Assembly: GCA_019455045.1 (NCBI GenBank)
Contig: JACFND010000003.1
Location: forward strand, 19,649-83,648
Reading direction: 5' to 3'
Source: Flavobacteriia bacterium
GTDB taxonomy: Bacteria > Bacteroidota > Bacteroidia > Flavobacteriales > Weeksellaceae
Length of the DNA: 64,000 nt
Shown: one piece after another, positions 27,403-33,969 of the stretch
Numbering within the stretch: position 1 is the stretch's first letter
How the letters are laid out: every line of letters begins with the position of its first letter
Notes under the pieces: generated by a model
Database searches by the model: none
The model's input: the letters and a program-made list of their open reading frames with translations, nothing else
Told to the model about the DNA's origin: nothing
Translations under genes and position numbers: made by a program

Positions 27403-27492
27403 TCATTCACTTGCTGACTTTAGGCAAAGTTCGGGCGGGCGCATGCACATGCACATCATCATTTTGCCGGTTTTACAAGTTTTGAAAGTCAT
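27403..27492 (-). CDS. methionine/cysteine-rich leader peptide B
   Basis: A 29-codon ORF (ATG at 27492, TGA at 27403-27405) encodes MMMCMCM at positions 11-17 and has eight Met or Cys codons from position 11 on, including Cys23. It ends 34 bases before an intrinsic terminator. Short ORFs with runs of the regulated amino acid before a terminator are the mark of ribosome-mediated attenuation. Translation would slow at these codons when charged tRNA-Met or tRNA-Cys is scarce. No Shine-Dalgarno is evident, which is usual here. Cannot be confirmed by homology from this window alone. Confidence 0.75.
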   Translation of the reverse strand: MTFKTCKTGKMMMCMCMRPPELCLKSASE

Positions 27493-27536
27493 TATTTCTT
27501 TCTGTTTTTTTATATTTTAATTCTTATCCACAAAAA

Positions 27537-27560
27537 AAGCCCCTGCGTTGGCAGGGGCTT
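27537..27560 (-). terminator. distal attenuator terminator between the two leader peptides
   Basis: A perfect 10-bp stem AAGCCCCTGC/GCAGGGGCTT with a GTTG-type 4-base loop is followed by seven Ts on the minus strand. It lies 25 bases after the stop of leader peptide A. Its 5' arm can pair instead with an identical copy of its 3' arm located in leader A (27599-27607). Confidence 0.9.
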
Positions 27561-27585
27561 TCTGTATATCATCTGATTTTTCAAT

Positions 27586-27654
27586 TTAAACCAAAAGCAG
27601 CCCCTGCGCGTTTCCGCACATCATCATCTGCATTTTGTTAAATTTTGAATTCAT
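27586..27654 (-). CDS. methionine-rich leader peptide A
   Basis: A 22-codon ORF (ATG at 27654, TAA at 27586-27588) encodes MQMMMC at positions 8-13, so four of six codons are Met and the sixth is Cys. The codons that follow (Ala16, Gln17, Gly18, Leu19) contain GCAGGGGCT, the exact 9-base copy of the terminator's 3' arm. A longer ORF is open upstream to 27795 but crosses the -7 box at 27702-27709, so the short ORF is preferred. Confidence 0.75.
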   Translation of the reverse strand: MNSKFNKMQMMMCGNAQGLLLV

Positions 27655-27701
27655 TTTTTCGTTTTGAACGGACAAAGATTGAAAATTAATTTTTGATTTT
27701 G

Positions 27702-27709
27702 CAAATTTA
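27702..27709 (-). promoter_or_regulatory. -7 element of the metY-metX-thrA leader
   Basis: TAAATTTG on the minus strand matches TAnnTTTG exactly. A start near 27695 would give a leader of about 400 bases containing both leader peptides and both terminators. No good -33 TTG is visible. Confidence 0.5.
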
Positions 27710-27821
27710 TTTTTTGAATTCATTGAATTTTTTGATTTCAGGGATTGAATAATTGTGAGAATTTTAATGGAAATTGAATAAGCGAATAAGCTCAAAGTCA
27801 GGTCGAATTATATTGGTTATG

Positions 27822-27925
27822 AAGGTAATAAGGTTTTAGGCGAATCAAAATAATCCAAAGAGATCAACTTTAAAATTCTTAAAAGCATTAGAAAGAAATA
27901 TTTGAATACAAAAAGACCTTATTGG
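27822..27925. repeat. AATAAGG-type intergenic repeat, copy 1
   Basis: AAGGTAATAAGGTTTTA at 27822-27838 faces a GACCTTATTGG at 27915-27925. The same left segment with one change and a similar right segment occur at 37779-38019. The gap of 27655-27964 otherwise holds only the -7 box of the met leader. Confidence 0.4.
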
Positions 27926-27964
27926 AAATTATTGATTGCAAACAGATTTTGAAGCTGGAAGTAG

Positions 27965-28037
27965 AGCGGGAAACGGGACTCGAACCCGCAACATTCAGCT
28001 TGGAAGGCTGACGCTCTACCAATTGAGCTATTCCCGC
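27965..28037 (-). tRNA. tRNA-Gly (anticodon UCC)
   Basis: The cloverleaf is complete: acceptor GCGGGAA/TTCCCGC, D arm AGCTCAATTGGTAGAGC, anticodon loop CTTCCAA in the stem CAGC/GCTG, and T arm with GGTTCGAACCC. The anticodon TCC reads glycine GGA/GGG codons. CCA is not encoded. It lies upstream of the met leader on the same strand, but the met leader has its own promoter-like box. Confidence 0.97.
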
Positions 28038-28048
28038 TTTTGAGACTG

Positions 28049-28079
28049 CAAATAAAATTCTAAAATCTGAATTGTCCAA
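28049..28079 (-). promoter_or_regulatory. promoter of tRNA-Gly
   Basis: TTG at 28077-28079, a 20-base spacer and TTTATTTG at 28049-28056 on the minus strand nearly match the -33/-7 consensus. A start near 28043 lies just before the tRNA 5' end. Confidence 0.5.
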
Positions 28080-28148
28080 TAATTTCTTTAAGTTTTTCGA
28101 GTTATTAAATTAGAAGGACAAAACGGTCCGAATCCATTTTCTAATCCT

Positions 28149-28156
28149 TACTTTTG
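28149..28156 (+). promoter_or_regulatory. -7 element of mvaA
   Basis: TACTTTTG matches TAnnTTTG and lies 13 bases before a GTG and 19 before the ATG of mvaA. Confidence 0.5.
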
Positions 28157-28175
28157 TAAGACAAAATCAGTGAAC

Positions 28176-29528
28176 ATGAAACATAAGCCGGTTGAAGGTT
28201 TTTCAAAAATGTCCAAACAGGGCAAGATCGAATGGCTGGTCAACGAATATCTGAACGCTTCCGAAAAAGCGGTGCAGACTCTTACCCAGTACTGGAATGA
28301 AGATACTGAACTGCAGCGGCTGCATGATGAATTTTCAGAAAATACGCTGTCCAATTTTTATATGCCGCTCGGATTTGCGCCCAACTTTCTGATCGACGGC
28401 GAACTGCTTTGTCTGCCGATGGCGATCGAAGAAAGTTCGGTGGTGGCAGCGGCTTCAAAATCGGCAAAATTCTGGCTGGACAAAGGCGGTTTCAAAACCA
28501 AAATTCTTTCAAAAATCAAACTCGGTCATGTTCATTTTATGTTTGAAGGTGATGCCGAAAAACTGAATCATTTTTATCTGGAAACCGTTCTTGCAAAACT
28601 GTACAAAGACACTGCCCAAATCACAAAAAACATGCAGTCGAGAGGCGGCGGGATCCTGAATATCAAACTGGTTGACAAGACATCTGAAATCCAAAATTAT
28701 TATCAGATTCATGCCGAATTTGACACCGTCGATTCGATGGGTGCCAATTTCATCAATTCGTGTCTTGAGCAGTTTGCGCAGACGCTGAAAAGAGAGGTTG
28801 AAAACAGCGATGAATTTACAAATGATGAAAAAGATTCGCTTCAGATTGTGATGTGCATACTTTCGAATTATACACCCGACTGTCTGGTGCGTGCCGAAGT
28901 CGGCTGTCCGATCGAAATGCTCGCAGACAAAGATGTCAGCGCTGAAGAGTTTGTCGAAAAATTTGCAAGAGCGGTCAGAATCGCAGAAGTTGAACCCTAT
29001 CGCGCCACCACCCACAACAAAGGTATTATGAACGGTGTGGACGCAGTTGTGATTGCCACCGGAAATGATTTCAGAGCGGTCGAAGCCTGTGCGCATGCTT
29101 TTGCATCGAAAGACGGAAGATATACCAGTCTGACCCATTGCGAAGTCAAAGACGGTGAATTCAGATTCTGGCTGGATCTGCCGATTTCAGTCGGTACGGT
29201 CGGCGGTCTTACGTCGCTTCATCCGCTGGTAAAAATCGCATTGGAAATTTTGGGAAATCCAAATTCGGACCGGCTGATGGAAATCACAGCAGTTGCAGGA
29301 CTGGCACAGAATTTTGCGGCCATCCGTTCGCTGGTCACCACAGGCATTCAAAAAGGACACATGAAAATGCATCTGCTGAACATACTCAATCAGCTGGAAG
29401 CCACCGATGAGGAAAAAGAATATTTTGTTACCTATTTCAAAGACAAAACGGTTTCACATCATTCGGTGATTTCTGAATTCTGTCGAATCAGAGGGATAAA
29501 TAGTGTTGAGGAATTGAAGAAGAAGTAG
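28176..29528 (+). CDS. mvaA: hydroxymethylglutaryl-CoA reductase, class II
   Basis: The enzyme interconverts HMG-CoA and mevalonate. In flavobacteria it supplies the mevalonate route to isoprenoids. The 450-residue protein has the class II segments ENTLSNFYMPLGFAPNFLIDG, LCLPMAIEESSVVAAAS, THNKGIMNGVDAVVIATGND and SLHPLVKIALEI. The ATG at 28176 was taken; a GTG two codons upstream is also possible, since the -7 box at 28149-28156 allows either. It stands alone. Confidence 0.93.
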   Translation: MKHKPVEGFSKMSKQGKIEWLVNEYLNASEKAVQTLTQYWNEDTELQRLHDEFSENTLSNFYMPLGFAPNFLIDGELLCLPMAIEESSVVAAASKSAKFWLDKGGFKTKILSKIKLGHVHFMFEGDAEKLNHFYLETVLAKLYKDTAQITKNMQSRGGGILNIKLVDKTSEIQNYYQIHAEFDTVDSMGANFINSCLEQFAQTLKREVENSDEFTNDEKDSLQIVMCILSNYTPDCLVRAEVGCPIEMLADKDVSAEEFVEKFARAVRIAEVEPYRATTHNKGIMNGVDAVVIATGNDFRAVEACAHAFASKDGRYTSLTHCEVKDGEFRFWLDLPISVGTVGGLTSLHPLVKIALEILGNPNSDRLMEITAVAGLAQNFAAIRSLVTTGIQKGHMKMHLLNILNQLEATDEEKEYFVTYFKDKTVSHHSVISEFCRIRGINSVEELKKK

Positions 29529-29536
29529 TTGCCGTT

Positions 29537-29564
29537 TGTATATTGTATAATGTATATTGTATAA
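29537..29564. repeat. 14-bp tandem repeat after mvaA
   Basis: TGTATATTGTATAA occurs twice in a row without mismatch, just after the mvaA stop. It is A/T-rich and probably slippage-prone; no function is seen. Confidence 0.85.
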
Positions 29565-29603
29565 TTTTTTGAAATTCCACGGACTTTGAGAGCTTCAATC
29601 TTT

Positions 29604-29903
29604 TTATTTTGCTCTCAGCTTGCTGTATAAAAATAAAGCCAAGTTTAACACAACAATTGAAGGAAGGTAAAAGAAAGTCCCGACGATGGTATAAGTCATT
29701 GCGGTGCTCATGAATATATCGGTCAAATCAGTTCCGTTTCCTTCTGCATATAATTTATTATTCAGGTAACCCGCAAAGGAAAGAAGTACGATTGCCAGAA
29801 TAAATTGAACAATCAAAGTCAGGTTGAAACTCTTAACCAATTGTTTGAATGAAAAAGGATTTATGGACTTATTGCGGTCCTGAAGTGTTAAAATTCCAAT
29901 CAT
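29604..29903 (-). CDS. small membrane protein of unknown function
   Basis: The 99-residue protein has two membrane helices (about residues 28-47 and 68-93) separated by a short polar stretch. I do not recognise the family. It lies among small, poorly conserved genes, about 90 bases downstream of the damaged PIN toxin gene on the same strand, so it may share its transcript. Confidence 0.55.
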   Translation of the reverse strand: MIGILTLQDRNKSINPFSFKQLVKSFNLTLIVQFILAIVLLSFAGYLNNKLYAEGNGTDLTDIFMSTAMTYTIVGTFFYLPSIVVLNLALFLYSKLRAK

Positions 29904-29995
29904 TTGGACGATGGAAATTTTTTCTGAAGAATGGTTGTTTTAATGAATCTTCAATCAGTTTTCACCAGATTCATTATCCGAAATTATTGTGAAAT

Positions 29996-30399
29996 TCACT
30001 TCCTTTTCATGAACTCGGTAATAGTAATGATTGTTGTGCTTTCATATTTTTTCAATTCCAATAAATCATTGTCTCCAGTAATTAAATAGTCTGCAATTGA
30101 ATCTTTTGATAATGAAAGCAGAAAGTTATCTTTCTCATCTCTGCATGCATTTACTTCGCTCACCACTTCAACAAATTCTGCATAATCCTGAATGGCTTCA
30201 ATTAAATCCTCTGTATCTTCCTGAGAAAAGAATCTTCTGAATTTTGGCCTTTTTATCACAGTTAAAAATTCGTTCAATAAATCTTCACTGAAAATTAAAA
30301 TGCATTTACGGGAAAATAGAATTTCGTCAAGTTGTGTATAATTCTTTGAGATTAGAAAGCTTATCCAAATATAATTATGCGTTCTGGGTTATTTTTCAT
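29996..30399 (-). pseudogene. PIN-domain toxin gene with 10-nt deletion at the catalytic Asp codon
   Basis: The frame open from 30388 to the stop at 29996 reads WISFLISKNYTQLDEILFS, ILIFSEDLLNEFLTVIKRPKF, ACRDEKDNFLLSLS and DYLITGDNDLLEL, a PIN_3-type ribonuclease toxin (COG1569-like) without its start. The natural start, an ATG at 30397-30399 overlapping the antitoxin's end, reads MKNNPERIIIFG and then stops. The two parts fit together as one gene if 10 bases encoding the DTN motif after RIII have been lost. The first catalytic Asp and the frame would both be gone, so the toxin is probably dead. Confidence 0.7.
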
Positions 30400-30604
30400 G
30401 ACGCTTTGCCCTTACTTTCTCAACTTCAGCGGTTATCTCTTCTAAATCAGGTGCTGATTTATAGTTTGAGCGTAGTTTTTTCAACACTTCAGAAAATCCT
30501 TTTTTTGACTCTTCTTTAATTGAAATTAATCCTAACTCAGCCAGATTTTTGAGCAGTTTGGCGGCTTTGGGGTTTAATATGTTGATTTTAATACTTGAAT
30601 TCAT
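30389..30604 (-). CDS. putative antitoxin of the PIN toxin locus
   Basis: The 71-residue, mostly helical and charged protein (NILNPKAAKLLKNLAELGLI, then a basic and acidic tail ending RAKRHEK) has the size and position of the antitoxin that accompanies PIN_3 toxins in Bacteroidota. It starts at the ATG at 30604; the longer frame to 30658 is unlikely because a -7 box lies at 30625-30632. Its last codons overlap the toxin's ATG. It appears intact, while the toxin is not. Confidence 0.7.
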   Translation of the reverse strand: MNSSIKINILNPKAAKLLKNLAELGLISIKEESKKGFSEVLKKLRSNYKSAPDLEEITAEVEKVRAKRHEK

Positions 30605-30624
30605 AATTTTGGAATTAACTGATT

Positions 30625-30632
30625 CAAAGATA
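30625..30632 (-). promoter_or_regulatory. -7 element of PIN toxin-antitoxin operon
   Basis: TATCTTTG on the minus strand matches TAnnTTTG, 20 bases before the antitoxin ATG. Confidence 0.5.
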
Positions 30633-30692
30633 AGAATTTTTGAATTCGAAACCTTCATTTACTGTAGATCATAAAAGCTCATAAAGTCCCAC

Positions 30693-31034
30693 CTATTTTT
30701 TCTTCAGTTTATATATGGTCGGTTCTCCTCCAAAATGAACTTCCAAATTCAGATATTTATTTTCAAATGAATAAATAAAGTACTTTTCAACGTTCGGATA
30801 GGGATTGTTTTTCAGCTCAAAATAGATAATCTTATTCTCTTCATCCACACGATAATTACCCTGAAAGACATTCAGACCGGATGCTTTATTTAATTGAACA
30901 GAAAAAGAATTGTCTTCCCGGAAAATAAATTGATTGTCAGAATACTTAATCAATAATTCTTCACTGATTCTATCAGCAGACTTATATATTTTCTTGCCCT
31001 TTGTAGTCAGAGTAATTTCTTTGTTTTCATCCAT
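30693..31034 (-). CDS. hypothetical protein, beta-strand-rich
   Basis: The 113-residue protein has alternating strands (FSVQLNKASGLNVFQGNYRV, KIIYFELKNN, KYLNLEVHFGG) suggesting a small lipocalin-like or open beta-sheet fold. It has no signal peptide; such folds are often lipoproteins, so an N-terminal truncation is possible. I do not recognise it. A 139-base gap upstream shows nothing clear. Confidence 0.5.
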   Translation of the reverse strand: MDENKEITLTTKGKKIYKSADRISEELLIKYSDNQFIFREDNSFSVQLNKASGLNVFQGNYRVDEENKIIYFELKNNPYPNVEKYFIYSFENKYLNLEVHFGGEPTIYKLKKK

Positions 31035-31173
31035 TTTAAAATATCATTTGATACTTCAACGGTATTCCAAACGCCGATTAATTTATCTGTTTGTGCATTT
31101 AAAAAAGAGAAACCTACAATAAAAATAAGATTAATAATTCTTTCATAATAACTAAAGAAAACAGTTTGTGTCT

Positions 31174-31665
31174 TTATTTACTTATCTCAAAGTCGCGCAA
31201 ACCGATCGAATAAATCATATACGGCCACATTTCGCTTCCTTTTGCACCCGGATAAATTCCGATATTTGAGGTCTCTTCAAATTCTCCTTCTTCTGTTCTC
31301 TGAATTTCTGATTTGTATGAGAGTATAAATTTTGTCCTGTTTTTCATCAGAAGCAAAACCTGCATATTTTCCTGTCTTTCTTCTTCTGTGTCTCCTCTTG
31401 TGCCGATGCAGAAATAATATTCGATGGTTCCTTCTTCACCGTCTTCTTTGAATAAATCGTTAGTGTCAAAAATATCGACAATCTCCTGAAACGGTTCAAA
31501 TTCAATGATCGAATAGTCAAAACAGGCAGAATCGGTCTCATACAGTTTGATTGTAAATTTTGATCCGATCGGAAAAGCATAACCGTTTGCAGGCTCTGTC
31601 GGTAATTCCTGAGAATAGCCGAAGGTAATTGCCGTTAAAAATAAAATCAAAAATAAATTTCTCAT
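31174..31665 (-). CDS. secreted hypothetical protein
   Basis: The 163-residue protein has a signal peptide (MRNLFLILFLTAITFGYSQ) and a soluble part with two central Cys and an acidic loop (DTNDLFKEDGEEGT). No known domain is recognised. It is monocistronic or follows the DUF gene upstream by about 90 bases. Confidence 0.6.
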   Translation of the reverse strand: MRNLFLILFLTAITFGYSQELPTEPANGYAFPIGSKFTIKLYETDSACFDYSIIEFEPFQEIVDIFDTNDLFKEDGEEGTIEYYFCIGTRGDTEEERQENMQVLLLMKNRTKFILSYKSEIQRTEEGEFEETSNIGIYPGAKGSEMWPYMIYSIGLRDFEISK

Positions 31666-31758
31666 TTCGATGTTGTTAGGTATAAGTTTAAATTTCTAAA
31701 AAAGTATTCTTATTTCTCATATACTTGGCACATCACTCCGCAAAATCTCTGCTAATAA

Positions 31759-32439
31759 TTATTCCGGATTGATTTCCACGGTTGCTTCATTACTTTCTAT
31801 TCCTTTTGACGGGTCTTTTAATAAAACTAATTTTTTGTTAACATATTTTGTCCAATCTGCCGAATAATATTGTTTTTGACCCAATACACTATCGGGAACA
31901 ATTTCAAAGCTTAAACTTTTTATCGAATTCCCACCACCTATCGATACTCCAAAAAATGTTGAAGGATTAAATCCAACCAGATTCTTATCAAGATTCTTTC
32001 CGTCTTTTTGTTTGACAATTGGTCTGGTATATGTCTTATTGAATGTCCACTCAGTTAAATATCCGATTCCGTTGCTGTCAACTTCAAGAATATTTTTGTC
32101 CACATTTGACAATACCAAATTGATTTCACCTTTATAATCATTGGGAACCGTAATTCTCAGTGTTGGTGAGTAAAATTGATAATGAAACACAAGAAAGGAT
32201 ATACTCACAGAAATGAAAAATAAAGTCAGAAATGAAATCTTCTTAAAGAGCGGTATTAATATTCCGGACAAAACCAGACAACCTATAACAATTCCTATAA
32301 TCATCATTCCACCTAAAAAGAGTCCTGACAAAATCATTCCTCCAGGCACAGTAGTCAACTTAAAAAGTAAAGTTGCCAGAAGTACGAAGGACAAAATTCC
32401 AAATATGGTTTTTAGTTGTTTATCTCTAATTTTTTTCAT
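31759..32439 (-). CDS. membrane-anchored protein of unknown function
   Basis: The 226-residue protein has three or four membrane helices in the first 90 residues (FGILSFVLLATLLF, GLFLGGMMIIGIVIG, FLTLFFISVSISFLVF) and a C-terminal, probably extracellular, beta-rich domain beginning LRITVPNDYKGEINLVLSN. The helical part recalls GldL-type hairpins and the tail a DUF6843-like fold, but both are impressions. Function unknown. Confidence 0.6.
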   Translation of the reverse strand: MKKIRDKQLKTIFGILSFVLLATLLFKLTTVPGGMILSGLFLGGMMIIGIVIGCLVLSGILIPLFKKISFLTLFFISVSISFLVFHYQFYSPTLRITVPNDYKGEINLVLSNVDKNILEVDSNGIGYLTEWTFNKTYTRPIVKQKDGKNLDKNLVGFNPSTFFGVSIGGGNSIKSLSFEIVPDSVLGQKQYYSADWTKYVNKKLVLLKDPSKGIESNEATVEINPE

Positions 32440-32461
32440 TTCCGGGTTTAATTCTCAATCC

Positions 32462-33832
32462 CTAAAAATATGCAGTCAGCTTCAGTCCGAGTGTGAAATA
32501 GTTGATCTTTTCCTTTACACTGCCGTCATTGAAAATCTCATTCAGATCTTCATCATCCTTGATTTCCTGACTGAAAGTATAATAAATATCTGAATTTGAT
32601 AAATGATAATCCACATAAGCAGTGACTCCGATTTCGGGATTGAATTTATAGGTCATCGATGCGCCATTTGTCCATCTGAATGATTTGGAAGGCGCATAAG
32701 TCGCAACCAAAAATTCATCACTCGGCAAATCAAACTGTTCATTTTTTACAAAAACTTTTCCGTTGGCAGGAACCGAATATCCGGCCAAGGTTTTCAGCAT
32801 CAGCTGCCATTTGTCCGAAAAATCATGTGCAAAATAAGGCCCCAGCCCAAAGTTTACAAATCCGAGCGACTGGGTGACAATTTCAAAATGTTCCCAACCG
32901 GGTTCGTCAAATTCAAGCTTGACCGAACTGACCGGAAAACTCGACAGACTCAGATTTGCACCCACACCCCATTTTGGCCTGAAGAAATACGCACCTTCAA
33001 TACCAAGTTCAAAACCGCGTTCTTTGCTTTCATCCAGCGCCGATTGTTTCAAAAAGTTGTTGGTCGCAAGCGCTGCACCGACTTTGAGCGACAGAAATGA
33101 AGGATTTCCGTTGCCTTCAAAATTCGAAAACATACTCAGATTGTCTCCTTTGTTGCCGTAAAATTTGTCCACAAAAAAATAGGCAAGTTCTGTTGACAGA
33201 ATACCGATTCCGGCTCCCGCAAGCACATCGGGCACCCAATGCCGGTTGTTCAGATTTCTTCCAAATCCGGTAAAAGTAGCCATACTGTATCCGCCGATGC
33301 TGTATGCAGGATTTACAATTCCGTATTCTTTGTGCAAAAATGAAGCATTTGTAAATGCATTTGCGGTATGTCCTGACGGAAAAGAATTTCGGGTGGAACC
33401 GTCCGGTCGTTCGACCTTAGCAGTGTATTTGATTGAATTCACGATGATTGCCATAATCCCCAAACTCGCCGCATGCGATATTGCAGATCTCTTCAGATTG
33501 TTTCTTCCCTTTACACCTGCGAATTTTAGACCGTAAGTCGTCACACCGGGTACATACTGAAGATAATCGTCAAATCCGAATTCGTAATTGGGTATATATC
33601 TGTTTCTGACTTCTCTGATGTGTTCCTTTTCTCCCCAGGTCAGTCCTGCAGAAGTAAAAAGCACAACCGGAACAATCGACATCTGAACACCTTCTTTTTC
33701 AAAAAAGGGCGGTCGTTCGTGTTCTTTCTGAATTTCAAATTGAATGCTGTCGTTTGTATTGATTTCGGATGTATTCTGTGCATTCAAAATGCAGCAGACA
33801 GCCATCAGCAAAGGCAGTAGAGTTTTTTTCAT
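32462..33832 (-). CDS. PAP2 phosphatase with C-terminal outer-membrane-type barrel
   Basis: The 456-residue protein has a signal peptide (MKKTLLPLLMAVCCILNAQ), then a PAP2 domain (about residues 50-225) with the three signatures KYTAKVERPDGS, FPSGHTANAF and NRHWVPDVLAGAG, and then about 220 residues of alternating strands ending FTLGLKLTAYF. PAP2 enzymes remove phosphate from lipids such as undecaprenyl pyrophosphate or lipid A. The barrel-like tail suggests an outer-membrane location. ATG at 33838 also possible. Confidence 0.85.
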   Translation of the reverse strand: MKKTLLPLLMAVCCILNAQNTSEINTNDSIQFEIQKEHERPPFFEKEGVQMSIVPVVLFTSAGLTWGEKEHIREVRNRYIPNYEFGFDDYLQYVPGVTTYGLKFAGVKGRNNLKRSAISHAASLGIMAIIVNSIKYTAKVERPDGSTRNSFPSGHTANAFTNASFLHKEYGIVNPAYSIGGYSMATFTGFGRNLNNRHWVPDVLAGAGIGILSTELAYFFVDKFYGNKGDNLSMFSNFEGNGNPSFLSLKVGAALATNNFLKQSALDESKERGFELGIEGAYFFRPKWGVGANLSLSSFPVSSVKLEFDEPGWEHFEIVTQSLGFVNFGLGPYFAHDFSDKWQLMLKTLAGYSVPANGKVFVKNEQFDLPSDEFLVATYAPSKSFRWTNGASMTYKFNPEIGVTAYVDYHLSNSDIYYTFSQEIKDDEDLNEIFNDGSVKEKINYFTLGLKLTAYF

Positions 33833-33969
33833 AATCATTCAGTTTGTAAAAAGAAATACCAAAAACCGAAACATCGGTTTGTAAATATATATGAATTTTC
33901 CGATGAACCCCGAATTAACTTCTGATTCATTTGACCATAAAGGATTAGATTTTATAAACTGATTGATCT

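Noticed and set aside
27586..27795. 69-residue ORF extending leader peptide A upstream
   Set aside because: Its first part crosses the -7 box at 27702-27709 and is low-complexity; the 22-codon ORF fits the attenuator better.
27888..28079. 63-residue ORF on the minus strand over the tRNA
   Set aside because: It overlaps tRNA-Gly completely and its sequence is the usual artefact of reading through a tRNA gene.
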